A stretch of 64,000 nucleotides of DNA from contig CAKVEC010000006.1 in the NCBI GenBank assembly GCA_934728255.1, positions 74,958 to 138,957 on the forward strand. Reading direction: 5' to 3'. Source of the stretch: an uncultured Bacteroidales bacterium (lineage in GTDB: Bacteria; Bacteroidota; Bacteroidia; Bacteroidales; Paludibacteraceae). Made by a program: the position numbers and the translations under genes. This document shows positions 8,907 to 17,932 of this stretch, one piece after another; position 1 is the first letter of the stretch; the number at the start of each line of letters is the position of its first letter. The notes beneath the pieces are model-generated. The model saw only the letters and a program-made list of their open reading frames with translations. It did not search any database and was not told the DNA's origin.

Positions 8907-10199
8907 ATGATAGATCGTTATTCGCGCCCACAGATGCGCAAAATCTGGACAGAAGAGAATAAGTTCAACGCTTATCTCGAAGTGGAAATACTGGCAGCCG
9001 AGGCATGGAGTACGCTTGGGGTAGTACCCAAAGAGGACGTGGCATTGCTGCGGGAGAAGGCAACCTTTGACGTGAACCGTATTCACGAGATAGAGGAGGT
9101 TACGCGCCATGATGTGGTGGCATTCACGCGTGCGGTGAGTGAGTCGCTGGGCGAGGAGCGCAAATGGGTGCACTACGGACTGACCTCAACCGATGTGGTG
9201 GATACCGCCAACGGCTATCTGCTCAAGCAGGCGAACGCGATACTGCGTGGGGACCTGCAGTCGTTTATGGAGGTACTGCGCCGCCGTGCCAACGAATTCA
9301 AATACACCCCTGTCATCGGTCGTACCCACGGTATGCACGCCGATGTAACGAGTTTCGGTTTGAAATGGGCGTTGTGGTACGAGGAGATGAAGCGTAATCT
9401 TGCCCGTTTCGAGATGGCTGCCCGCGGAGTGGAGGCGGGCAAGTTGTCGGGTGCGGTGGGCAACTATGCCAATATCCCGCCCGAGATACAGGAGTACGTG
9501 TGCGAGCACCTCGGTATCGAGTCGGCGGCTATTGCCACGCAGGTGTTGGGTCGCGACCGCCACGCTTTCTATATCGCCACGCTGGCGGTGATTGCAGGCA
9601 CGCTGGAGCAGATGGCTCTTGAGGTGCGCAATATGCAGCGTCAGGAGGTGCGCGAGGTGGAAGAAGCGTTCCGCAAAGGGCAGAAAGGTTCGTCGGCTAT
9701 GCCGCACAAGCGCAATCCTATCTCGAGTGAGAATATCTGCGGTTGCGCCCGTGTGATGCGCGGATATATGTGTACAGCCAGCGAGAATATCGCCCTGTGG
9801 CATGAGCGCGACATCTCCCATTCGTCCACCGAGCGTATTGTATTGCCCGATGCCACGATGCTTCTCGACTATATGCTTTCGCGCTTCGAGGGCGTGCTGG
9901 CTAACTTGGTGGTGTATCCCGAGAATATGCTCCGTAATATCGGTCTGACCCACGGTGCTATCTTTGCACAGCGTGTGATGAACGCACTCATAGAGAAAGG
10001 TTTTGTGCGCGAGCAGGCGTACGACCTTGTGCAGCCTGTGGCTATGCGCACCCTGATGGAGGGCGGCGAGATGCAGGACAACCTGAAGAAGACGCCCGAA
10101 GTGATGGCGCACCTGAGTGAGGCGGAAATAGACAACTGCTTCACGCTCGACTATTATATGAAAAACGTCGATTATATCTTCAACAAAGTAGGCATTTAA
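8907..10199 (+). CDS. purB: Adenylosuccinate lyase
   Basis: Cleaves SAICAR and adenylosuccinate, serving both IMP and AMP synthesis. The 430 residues carry the fumarase/aspartase superfamily signature GSSAMPHKRNPISSEN near residue 265, the catalytic-loop HYGLTSTDVVDTA near 90, and the GRTHGMHADVTSFG motif near 135. This is the shorter bacterial form (Bacillus/Thermotoga-like in length). The start MIDRYSRPQM fits the family. Its stop is 9 bp before purA, so the two steps from IMP to AMP are adjacent. Confidence 0.98.
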   Translation: MIDRYSRPQMRKIWTEENKFNAYLEVEILAAEAWSTLGVVPKEDVALLREKATFDVNRIHEIEEVTRHDVVAFTRAVSESLGEERKWVHYGLTSTDVVDTANGYLLKQANAILRGDLQSFMEVLRRRANEFKYTPVIGRTHGMHADVTSFGLKWALWYEEMKRNLARFEMAARGVEAGKLSGAVGNYANIPPEIQEYVCEHLGIESAAIATQVLGRDRHAFYIATLAVIAGTLEQMALEVRNMQRQEVREVEEAFRKGQKGSSAMPHKRNPISSENICGCARVMRGYMCTASENIALWHERDISHSSTERIVLPDATMLLDYMLSRFEGVLANLVVYPENMLRNIGLTHGAIFAQRVMNALIEKGFVREQAYDLVQPVAMRTLMEGGEMQDNLKKTPEVMAHLSEAEIDNCFTLDYYMKNVDYIFNKVGI

Positions 10200-10208
10200 T
10201 TTTTCGAT

Positions 10209-11504
10209 ATGAAAAAAGCAGATATTCTTTTAGGTCTCCAATGGGGGGACGAGGGCAAAGGCAAGGTGGTGGATGTACTGACGCCGCGTTATGATGTGGT
10301 AGCCCGTTTCCAGGGAGGACCCAATGCAGGGCATACCCTCGAGTTCGACGGACAGAAGTACGTGCTTCGTAGTATCCCGTCGGGTATCTTCCAAGGGGGC
10401 AAGGTGAACATCATCGGCAATGGTGTGGTGCTTGACCCGCTGCTGTTTATGAAAGAGGCGGAAGAATTGGCGCAGTCGGGACACCCGCTGACGGAGCGTC
10501 TCTATATATCCAAGAAAGCGCACCTGATCCTGCCGACCCACCGCCTGTTGGACAAAGCCAACGAGGCGGCAAAAGGGAAAGCCAAGATTGGCACTACGGG
10601 CAAGGGTATAGGTCCCGCTTACACCGACAAGGTTAGCCGTAACGGTCTGCGTGTGGGCGATATTCTGGATAACTTCGATGAGAAATATGCCGTAGCGCGT
10701 CAGCGTCATATCGAGATGATTGAGGCACTCAACCATACTGCTCTTGAGAAAGGCGGCGAACCTGTTTCTTTGGAAGGACTGGAAGCCCTTGAGGCGGAAT
10801 GGATGCAGGGCGTGGAGTACCTCCGCCGTTTCCGTTTTATCGATAGCGAGCATTTTGTAAACCGCTGCCTTGATGAGGACAAGTCTATTCTGTGCGAGGG
10901 CGCACAGGGTTCGCTCTTGGATGTTGACTTCGGTTCGTATCCGTTCGTAACCTCGTCGAACACCATCTGTGCGGGGGCTTGTACGGGTCTCGGACTTGCT
11001 CCGAGCCGTATCGGTGAGGTGTATGGTATATTCAAGGCCTATTGCACCCGCGTCGGGTCAGGACCGTTCCCTACCGAACTATTTGACGAGACCGGTGCGA
11101 AGATACGCGACCTCGGACACGAATATGGTGCCGTTACGGGGCGTGAACGCCGCTGCGGCTGGATAGACTTAGTCGCTCTTCGCTACACGATAATGCTCAA
11201 CGGCGTTACGCAACTCATTATGATGAAATCGGATGTCCTTGACTCGTTCGAGACTATCAAGGCTTGTACGGCATATAAGATTGACGGAATGGAGACCGGC
11301 GAGTTCCCGTTCTCGATAGAGAGCGGGGTGGAACCCGTCTATGTCGAACTGCCCGGTTGGAAACAAGACCTGACCGCCTGCCGTCACGAAGACGAACTGC
11401 CTGAGGCGTTCCGCAACTATGTGGCTTTCCTCGAGCGCGAACTAAAAACGCCTATCAAGATTATCTCTGTCGGTCCCGACCGCGAAGCAACTATTATCCG
11501 ATAA
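10209..11504 (+). CDS. purA: Adenylosuccinate synthetase
   Basis: GTP-dependent joining of IMP and aspartate, the committed step to AMP. The 431-residue length is normal. The N-terminal GLQWGDEGKGKVVD P-loop with the catalytic Asp is near residue 10, NAGHTLEFDG with the catalytic His is near 35, and IGTTGKGIGPAYTDK near 125. GRERRCGWIDLVALR near 300 is the IMP-binding arginine region. It is followed after 6 bp by the PurF-like gene, consistent with one transcript. Confidence 0.98.
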   Translation: MKKADILLGLQWGDEGKGKVVDVLTPRYDVVARFQGGPNAGHTLEFDGQKYVLRSIPSGIFQGGKVNIIGNGVVLDPLLFMKEAEELAQSGHPLTERLYISKKAHLILPTHRLLDKANEAAKGKAKIGTTGKGIGPAYTDKVSRNGLRVGDILDNFDEKYAVARQRHIEMIEALNHTALEKGGEPVSLEGLEALEAEWMQGVEYLRRFRFIDSEHFVNRCLDEDKSILCEGAQGSLLDVDFGSYPFVTSSNTICAGACTGLGLAPSRIGEVYGIFKAYCTRVGSGPFPTELFDETGAKIRDLGHEYGAVTGRERRCGWIDLVALRYTIMLNGVTQLIMMKSDVLDSFETIKACTAYKIDGMETGEFPFSIESGVEPVYVELPGWKQDLTACRHEDELPEAFRNYVAFLERELKTPIKIISVGPDREATIIR

Positions 11505-11510
11505 GCATAT

Positions 11511-13340
11511 ATGGAACCACTGAAACATGAGTGCGGTGTGGCGATGGTGCGCCTCTTGAAGCCGCTCTCTTTCTATCAGCAGAAATACGGTACATGGCAG
11601 TACGGACTCAACAAGTTGTATCTGCTTATGGAGAAACAGCACAACCGCGGTCAGGAGGGTGCGGGGCTGGCATGTGTGAAGATGCAGGCGGAAGCGGGCG
11701 AGGAGTTTATCTACCGCGAGCGTGCGTTGGGCAGCGGGGCTATCACCGAGATATTTGCCAATGTGCAGAAGCAGATGTCGGAGTTCGACTCTGCTATGCT
11801 GCGTGATGCCGACTATGCCGCACGCTACGTGCCGTATGCCGGCGAGATGTATATGGGGCACCTCCGCTATTCCACTACGGGCAAGAGCGGTATCTCGTAT
11901 GTCCATCCGTTCCTGCGCCGCAACAACTGGCGGGCGCGTAACCTTGTGATGTGCGGCAACTTCAATATGACCAATGCCGACGAGGTCTTTGCACACTTGA
12001 AATCGCTGGGGCAGCACCCGCGTATCAACTCGGATACGTATGTGCTGCTTGAGCAACTCGGGCACCGTCTTGACCGTGAGTCGGAGCGCGTCTATGCCGA
12101 GGCAAAGCAAGAGGGCTTGACGGGTATGGCAATAACGCAGTACATCGAGCAGCATATCAATGTGGCTAATATCCTTTCCGACTGCAGTCCGCTCTGGGAC
12201 GGCGGTTATGTGATGTGCGGTATGACGGGCAGCGGCGAGTGTTTCTCCATGCGCGACCCATGGGGCATACGTCCGGCGTTCTATTTCAGCAACGACGAGG
12301 TGATGGTGCTGGCGAGCGAGCGTCCTGTGTTGCAGACGGCTTTCAATGTGCCTATTGAGGAAGTGCACGAACTTATGCCCGGGCAGGCTATCATCGTTTC
12401 GAAAGACGGCGATATACGCCTGCAGCAGATACTTGAGCCGCGCCGTTTGCAGGCTTGTTCTTTCGAGCGTATCTATTTCTCCCGCGGATCGGACAGAGAC
12501 ATCTACCTCGAGCGCAAACAACTCGGTGCGAGCCTGGTACCACGTGTATTGGAGAGTATCGGCAACGATGTGGAGAACACCGTTTTCTCGTTTATCCCCA
12601 ATACAGCGGAGGTGGCATACTATGGTATGACCGACGAGGTTCAACGCCTCACGGGCAAGCCTGTCCGCCGCGAGAAAGTGGTGTGGAAAGACATCAAACT
12701 GCGCACGTTCATCACCGAGTCCAACTCCCGTAACGACCTTGCCGCACACGTCTATGACATCACCTACGGTACTGTTCGTCCGCATGTTGACAACCTTGTG
12801 GTTATTGATGACTCTATCGTCCGCGGTACTACTTTGCGCGAGTCGATTATCCGTATCCTCGACCGTCTGCAGCCTAAGAAGATAATTTTCGTCTCCTCTT
12901 CGCCGCAGATTCGTTACCCCGACTATTACGGTATCGATATGGCGCGTTTCTCGGAGTTCATTGCCTTCAAGGCGGCTATTGCCCTCTTGCGCGACCGTGG
13001 TATGCAGAGCCGTATAGACGAGGTGTACCGCTTGTGTCTCCGTCAGCGCGAGGCTATGGACAACGGGCTGCCCAAGGAACAATACCAAAACTACGTCCGT
13101 CTGATTTACGAACCGTTCACCGATGAGGAGGTGGCAGCCAAGATGGCGGAACTGATGCGCAGCCCCGAGGTTACCAGCCCCGTGGAGATTGTCTTCCAGA
13201 CTATCGACGGCTTGCACGAGGCTTGCCCTAACCACCCCGGCGACTGGTATTTCTCGGGCGATTATCCCACTCCGGGTGGTCTGCGCCGCTTGAACCAGGC
13301 ATTTATTGACTATGTAGAAGAATCCGTATCACAGTTTTAA
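11511..13340 (+). CDS. purF: Long PurF-like amidophosphoribosyltransferase
   Basis: An Ntn-type glutamine amidotransferase joined to a phosphoribosyltransferase domain, expected to make phosphoribosylamine from PRPP and glutamine. The N-terminus MEPLKHECGVAM shows a seven-residue propeptide before the nucleophile Cys8. QHNRGQEGAGLA near residue 45 and CGNFNMTNADEV near 148 are glutaminase motifs; the PRPP loop VVIDDSIVRGTTL is near residue 430. At 609 residues it is clearly longer than the usual PurF of about 470-510, with extra sequence after Cys8 and at the C-terminus. Key catalytic residues look intact, so PurF activity is likely, but the long subfamily could have another role; its place directly before carA should be noted. 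Confidence 0.85.
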   Translation: MEPLKHECGVAMVRLLKPLSFYQQKYGTWQYGLNKLYLLMEKQHNRGQEGAGLACVKMQAEAGEEFIYRERALGSGAITEIFANVQKQMSEFDSAMLRDADYAARYVPYAGEMYMGHLRYSTTGKSGISYVHPFLRRNNWRARNLVMCGNFNMTNADEVFAHLKSLGQHPRINSDTYVLLEQLGHRLDRESERVYAEAKQEGLTGMAITQYIEQHINVANILSDCSPLWDGGYVMCGMTGSGECFSMRDPWGIRPAFYFSNDEVMVLASERPVLQTAFNVPIEEVHELMPGQAIIVSKDGDIRLQQILEPRRLQACSFERIYFSRGSDRDIYLERKQLGASLVPRVLESIGNDVENTVFSFIPNTAEVAYYGMTDEVQRLTGKPVRREKVVWKDIKLRTFITESNSRNDLAAHVYDITYGTVRPHVDNLVVIDDSIVRGTTLRESIIRILDRLQPKKIIFVSSSPQIRYPDYYGIDMARFSEFIAFKAAIALLRDRGMQSRIDEVYRLCLRQREAMDNGLPKEQYQNYVRLIYEPFTDEEVAAKMAELMRSPEVTSPVEIVFQTIDGLHEACPNHPGDWYFSGDYPTPGGLRRLNQAFIDYVEESVSQF

Positions 13341-13363
13341 GAACCAACTTATAATACAATATA

Positions 13364-14482
13364 ATGAGTAAAGCAATTCTGCGTCTCTCCGACGGCTCCG
13401 AGTTTATCGGCACTTCGTTTGGCTACGAGGGTTCGGTCTCGGGCGAAGTGGTGTTCAACACCGCTATGTCGGGCTATCCCGAGTCGCTCACAGACCCCTC
13501 TTATGCGGGGCAGTTGATGGTACTCACCTATCCGCTTGTCGGTAATTATGGTGTGCCGCCTTTCACAACGGAAAACAATGGTCTCGCCACATTTATGGAG
13601 TCTGACCGCATCTATGCTTCCGCCATTATTGTGTCGGAATACAGCGGTGCATACTCTCATTGGAATGCTGTAGAGTCGTTGGGCGACTGGCTCCAACGCG
13701 AGCATATCCCCGGTATCACGGGTATCGATACCCGCGCTTTGACCAAACTGCTGCGCGAGCATGGTGTGATGATGGGTACCATCTCTATTGAGGGCTGCGA
13801 GGACGCACCTGAGGCGCAATACGAGGGTATCAACTTCGTGGACAAGGTCTCCACCAAAGAGGTCATCCGTTATGCCCCCTCTGTGCCGGTTGAAGGGACA
13901 CCCAAACGCGTTGTCTTGGTGGACTGCGGCGTGAAGCACAATATCATCCGCTGCCTTATCCGCCGTGGTGTAGAGGTAATTCGTGTGCCATGGAACTACG
14001 ACTTCAACACGCTCGATTTCGATGCACTATTCCTGTCTAATGGTCCCGGAGATCCGGATACTTGTTCCGCTGCTGTGGAGAACATCCGTCGTTTTATGGA
14101 CATTGAATTGGCAAAAGACCCCGCCTATGTGCGCCCGCTGATGGGTATCTGTATGGGCAACCAACTGCTCGGCAAGGCGGCCGGGGCTACAATCTATAAA
14201 CTCAAGTATGGTCATCGCTCGCACAACCAGCCGGTGCGCCAAGTGGGTACCGATCGCTGTTTCATTACCTCGCAGAACCATGGCTATGCCGTCGATACCA
14301 CCACGCTTTCGCCCGACTGGGAACCGCTGTTTGTCAATATGAACGACGGCTCCAACGAGGGTATCCGCCATCGCACGCTCCCGTGGTTCTCGGCGCAGTT
14401 CCACCCCGAAGCCTGCTCCGGTCCCCTGGATACCGAGTTCCTCTTTGATGAGTTTGTCAAGCGGGTGCTGGGTGTATTCTAA
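13364..14482 (+). CDS. carA: Carbamoyl phosphate synthase, small (glutaminase) subunit
   Basis: Supplies ammonia from glutamine to CarB for carbamoyl phosphate, precursor of pyrimidines and arginine. The 372 residues have the CarA N-terminal domain (DGSEFIGTSFGYEGSVSGEV, SYAGQLMVLTYPLVGNYG) and a class-I glutaminase with the nucleophile Cys in LMGICMGNQLLG near residue 263 and the catalytic His/Glu in AQFHPEACSGP near 345. It precedes carB with a gap of about 100 bp that holds direct repeats. Confidence 0.98.
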   Translation: MSKAILRLSDGSEFIGTSFGYEGSVSGEVVFNTAMSGYPESLTDPSYAGQLMVLTYPLVGNYGVPPFTTENNGLATFMESDRIYASAIIVSEYSGAYSHWNAVESLGDWLQREHIPGITGIDTRALTKLLREHGVMMGTISIEGCEDAPEAQYEGINFVDKVSTKEVIRYAPSVPVEGTPKRVVLVDCGVKHNIIRCLIRRGVEVIRVPWNYDFNTLDFDALFLSNGPGDPDTCSAAVENIRRFMDIELAKDPAYVRPLMGICMGNQLLGKAAGATIYKLKYGHRSHNQPVRQVGTDRCFITSQNHGYAVDTTTLSPDWEPLFVNMNDGSNEGIRHRTLPWFSAQFHPEACSGPLDTEFLFDEFVKRVLGVF

Positions 14483-14504
14483 ATAGCCCATACGGGAAAA
14501 ACAC

Positions 14505-14542
14505 GGGTGGATGTCCTGTGGATAGCAGGTGGATAGCCTGTG
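14505..14542. repeat. 11-bp tandem repeat array (unit GTGGATAGCAG), carA-carB gap
   Basis: Three 11-bp units (GTGGATGTCCT, GTGGATAGCAG, GTGGATAGCCT). They are followed by a run of CAAATTGTAAAT/CGTAAAATTGT words up to the carB start. Confidence 0.85.
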
Positions 14543-14584
14543 CAAACCGTCAAATTGTAAATCGTAAAATTGTCAAATCAAAGT

Positions 14585-17500
14585 ATGAAATTAGACAACA
14601 TAAAAAAGGTTCTTGTTCTCGGTTCGGGTGCACTCAAGATTGGTGAGGCGGGCGAGTTCGACTATTCGGGTTCGCAGGCACTCAAAGCCCTTCGCGAAGA
14701 GGGCGTCAGCACCGTGCTGATCAACCCCAATATCGCTACCGTCCAGACCTCCGAAGGCGTGGCGGACAAGATATATTTCGAACCCGTTTCGCCTTATTTC
14801 GTTGAGAAAGTTATCGCCAAAGAGCGTCCAGACGGTATCCTGCTCTCTTTCGGCGGGCAGACAGCCCTCAACTGCGGCGTGGAACTCTATCGCACGGGTG
14901 TCCTCGACAAATACGGTGTGCAGGTGCTCGGTACGCCCGTGCAGGCGATTATTGACACCGAGGACCGCGAACTCTTCGTCGAACGGCTCAACGAGATTGG
15001 GGTCAAGACCATCAAATCGGAGGCGTGCGAGTCTATCGAGGCGGCACGCAAGGCGGCTTCCGACCTCGGCTATCCCGTCATCATCCGTGCGGCGTATGCC
15101 CTCGGCGGACTCGGTTCGGGCTTCTGCGACAACGAGGACGAACTCAACACCCTTGCCGAAAAAGCCTTCTCTTTCTCGCCGCAAGTGTTGGTCGAGAAAT
15201 CGCTCAAGGGTTGGAAAGAAATCGAATATGAGGTGGTGCGCGACCGCTACGACAACTGTATCACCGTCTGCAATATGGAGAATTTCGACCCGCTCGGTAT
15301 CCATACGGGCGAGTCTATCGTCATCGCTCCCTCGCAGACACTCACCAACGCCGAGTACCACAAACTCCGTGCGCTGGCTATCCGTATCATTCGCCATATC
15401 GGTATCGTGGGCGAGTGCAACGTCCAGTATGCTTTCGACCCCGAGAGCGAGGACTATCGCGTCATCGAGGTCAATGCCCGCCTCTCGCGCTCTTCGGCGC
15501 TGGCGTCCAAGGCTACTGGCTATCCGCTCGCTTTCGTGGCTGCCAAACTCGGTATGGGCTACGGGCTGTTCGAACTCAACAACAGCGTTACCAAGACCAC
15601 GCCCGCGTTCTTCGAACCTGCGCTCGACTATGTGGTCTGCAAAATTCCACGTTGGGACTTGTCCAAGTTCCGCGGCGTCAATCGTGAACTCGGTTCGTCC
15701 ATGAAGTCCGTCGGCGAGGTGATGGCTATCGGGCGCACTTTCGAGGACGCTATCCAGAAAGGTCTCCGTATGATAGGGCAGGGTATGCATGGTTTCACCG
15801 AGAACAAAGCCCTCCATGTGGACGATCTCGATGCCGCTCTCTCCGCCCCGACTGACAAGCGTATCTTCGCGATTGCACAGGCTATGTACGAGGGCTATTC
15901 CATCGACCGTATCCACGCCCTCACGCGTATCGACCGCTGGTTCCTTCAGCGTCTCGACAATATCATTCAGACCGATGCCCGCTTGCGTCGTGTCGAGTCG
16001 CTCGACCATCTGAGTGCCGACCTCCTCCGCCGTGCCAAGCAGCAGGGCTTCTCCGATTTCCAGATAGCCCGTGCTATCGGTCTCGGTCAGAAAATGGATA
16101 TGGATGCTGCCGTCCTTATGCTCCGCACCTACCGCAAGTCTATCGGCGTCTTGCCTGTGGTCAAGCAGATAGATACCCTTGCTGCCGAATATCCGGCGCA
16201 GACCAACTACCTCTATCTCACCTATTCGGGTACGCAGTCTGATGTGCAGTACACAGGCGACCACCGCTCTATTATCGTCCTCGGTTCGGGTGCCTACCGT
16301 ATAGGCTCTTCGGTAGAGTTCGACTGGTGCGGTGTGCAGGCGTTGCAGACTATCCGCAACAACGGCTACCGCTCGGTGATGATTAACTACAACCCCGAGA
16401 CCGTCTCTACCGACTATGATATGTGCGACCGTCTCTATTTCGACGAACTCACTTTCGAGCGTGTGATGGACATCATCGAACTCGAGAACCCCTTTGGTGT
16501 CATCGTCTCCACGGGGGGGCAGATACCTAACAACCTCGCCCTCAAACTCGATGCCCAGCGTGTGCCTATCCTCGGTACCTCGGCGCAGTCTATCGACAAT
16601 GCCGAAGACCGCGACAAGTTCTCCGCCATGCTCGACCGTATCGGCGTCGACCAACCCGAATGGAGTGCTCTCACTTCGATGGACGACGTGCAGCGTTTCA
16701 TTGACAAGGTCGGCTTCCCCGTCCTCGTACGCCCCTCATACGTCCTTTCCGGTGCCGCTATGAATGTCTGCTCCAATCAGGAGCAATTGACCAAGTTCCT
16801 CCAACTGGCGGCGAATGTCTCCAAACAGCACCCCGTGGTCATCTCCAAGTTTATGCTCAATACCAAAGAGGTGGAGATGGACGCCGTGGCGCGTGACGGT
16901 GAGATCATCGCCTATGCTATCTCGGAGCATGTCGAGTTCGCAGGCGTCCACTCGGGCGATGCCACTATCATGTTCCCTGCGCAGAAACTCTATGTCGAGA
17001 CCGTCCGCCGTATCAAGAAGATTTCTGGTAATATCGCCCGCGAACTCCATATCTCCGGACCGTTCAATATCCAGTTCCTCGCCCGCGACAACGAGATTAA
17101 GGTCATCGAGTGCAACCTCCGTGCTTCGCGCTCTTTCCCCTTTGTCTCCAAGGTACTCAAAATCAACCTTATCGACATCGCTACGCGCATCATGCTCCAT
17201 CTGCCGGTCGAGAAACCTGCCAAGTCGCTCTTCGATTTCGACTATGTGGGTGTCAAGGCATCGCAGTTCTCTTTCAACCGTCTCCAGAATGCCGACCCCG
17301 TCCTCGGCGTCGATATGGCTTCTACGGGTGAGGTCGGTTGCCTCGGCGAGGACGCCAACCATGCCCTGCTCCAGTCGATGCTCTCCGTCGGGCAGCGTAT
17401 TCCCAAGCAGTCGGTGCTGTTCACTATCGGCGGCGCGAAGAACAAGGTAGCCCTGCAGGAGGCGGCACGCCAACTCGTGGAGAAAGGCTACACGCTCTAT

Positions 17501-17815
17501 GCCACCCCGGGTACCAAGCGTTTCTTCGACGAGATAGGCGTACCCGTTACGCTCGTCTATCACCCCCACGACAAGGATATGCAGCCGCAGGCGCTCGACC
17601 TCATGCACGCCCACAAGATTGATATGGTCGTCTCTATCCCCAAGGACATCGTCTCCGACCCCTCGCAGGACAAGTCGTACCCCGTCCGCCGTGCTGCAGT
17701 CGATTTGAACATCCCCTTGCTCACCAACCCGCGTCTGGCTGCTGCGTTCATCAACGCTTTCTGCACCATTCGCCTCGATGACCTCGACATCCGCTCATGG
17801 GATGAATATAAATAA
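14585..17815 (+). CDS. carB: Carbamoyl phosphate synthase, large subunit
   Basis: Makes carbamoyl phosphate from bicarbonate, ammonia and two ATP. At 1076 residues it is full length, with two homologous ATP-grasp halves: GSGALKIGEAGEFDYSGSQ near residue 15 and its counterpart GSGAYRIGSSVEFDWCG near 565. A C-terminal allosteric methylglyoxal-synthase-like domain lies near 940-1076 (LFTIGGAKNKVALQEAARQL, YATPGTKRF). The ATG at 14585 (MKLDNIKKVLVLGSG) was chosen. An in-frame TTG at 14570 would add five residues but lies inside the low-complexity repeat run before the gene. Confidence 0.98.
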   Translation: MKLDNIKKVLVLGSGALKIGEAGEFDYSGSQALKALREEGVSTVLINPNIATVQTSEGVADKIYFEPVSPYFVEKVIAKERPDGILLSFGGQTALNCGVELYRTGVLDKYGVQVLGTPVQAIIDTEDRELFVERLNEIGVKTIKSEACESIEAARKAASDLGYPVIIRAAYALGGLGSGFCDNEDELNTLAEKAFSFSPQVLVEKSLKGWKEIEYEVVRDRYDNCITVCNMENFDPLGIHTGESIVIAPSQTLTNAEYHKLRALAIRIIRHIGIVGECNVQYAFDPESEDYRVIEVNARLSRSSALASKATGYPLAFVAAKLGMGYGLFELNNSVTKTTPAFFEPALDYVVCKIPRWDLSKFRGVNRELGSSMKSVGEVMAIGRTFEDAIQKGLRMIGQGMHGFTENKALHVDDLDAALSAPTDKRIFAIAQAMYEGYSIDRIHALTRIDRWFLQRLDNIIQTDARLRRVESLDHLSADLLRRAKQQGFSDFQIARAIGLGQKMDMDAAVLMLRTYRKSIGVLPVVKQIDTLAAEYPAQTNYLYLTYSGTQSDVQYTGDHRSIIVLGSGAYRIGSSVEFDWCGVQALQTIRNNGYRSVMINYNPETVSTDYDMCDRLYFDELTFERVMDIIELENPFGVIVSTGGQIPNNLALKLDAQRVPILGTSAQSIDNAEDRDKFSAMLDRIGVDQPEWSALTSMDDVQRFIDKVGFPVLVRPSYVLSGAAMNVCSNQEQLTKFLQLAANVSKQHPVVISKFMLNTKEVEMDAVARDGEIIAYAISEHVEFAGVHSGDATIMFPAQKLYVETVRRIKKISGNIARELHISGPFNIQFLARDNEIKVIECNLRASRSFPFVSKVLKINLIDIATRIMLHLPVEKPAKSLFDFDYVGVKASQFSFNRLQNADPVLGVDMASTGEVGCLGEDANHALLQSMLSVGQRIPKQSVLFTIGGAKNKVALQEAARQLVEKGYTLYATPGTKRFFDEIGVPVTLVYHPHDKDMQPQALDLMHAHKIDMVVSIPKDIVSDPSQDKSYPVRRAAVDLNIPLLTNPRLAAAFINAFCTIRLDDLDIRSWDEYK

Positions 17816-17819
17816 ATCC

Positions 17820-17850
17820 GACCTCCCCAACCCCTCCAAAGGAGGGGCTT
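17820..17850 (+). repeat. C-rich palindromic repeat, forward copy (carB-purC gap)
   Basis: The same element as in the folD tail: ACCTCCCCAACCCCTCC, AAA, GGAGGGGCTT. It faces an inverted copy 34 bp downstream. Confidence 0.92.
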
Positions 17851-17884
17851 ACAGAAAAGGGTAATAAGTACCCCACATCCATCG

Positions 17885-17914
17885 AGCCCCTCCTCTGGAG
17901 GGGTTGGGGAGGTC
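17885..17914 (-). repeat. C-rich palindromic repeat, inverted copy (carB-purC gap)
   Basis: Reads AGCCCCTCC, TCT, GGAGGGGTTGGGGAGGTC on the plus strand, so it is the reverse complement of the copy at 17820. Transcribed together the two could form one long stem with a loop of about 35 bases, or two small hairpins. There is no strong T-run after it, so simple termination before purC is not obvious; RNA stabilisation or processing is possible (inference). Confidence 0.92.
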
Positions 17915-17932
17915 AAAAATTATATCTGTAAA

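Noticed and set aside
11442..13235. A 597-codon open frame on the minus strand opposite the PurF-like gene
   Set aside because: Shadow of the coding strand; His/Leu/Arg-rich translation without motifs.
14591..16654. A 687-codon open frame on the minus strand opposite carB
   Set aside because: It is antisense to a complete carB with all motifs. Its length follows from codon bias of the real gene; the translation has no recognisable domain.
17820..17914. Simple rho-independent terminator after carB
   Set aside because: The hairpins lack a following T-run and the same element occurs inside genes, so it is treated as a dispersed repeat.
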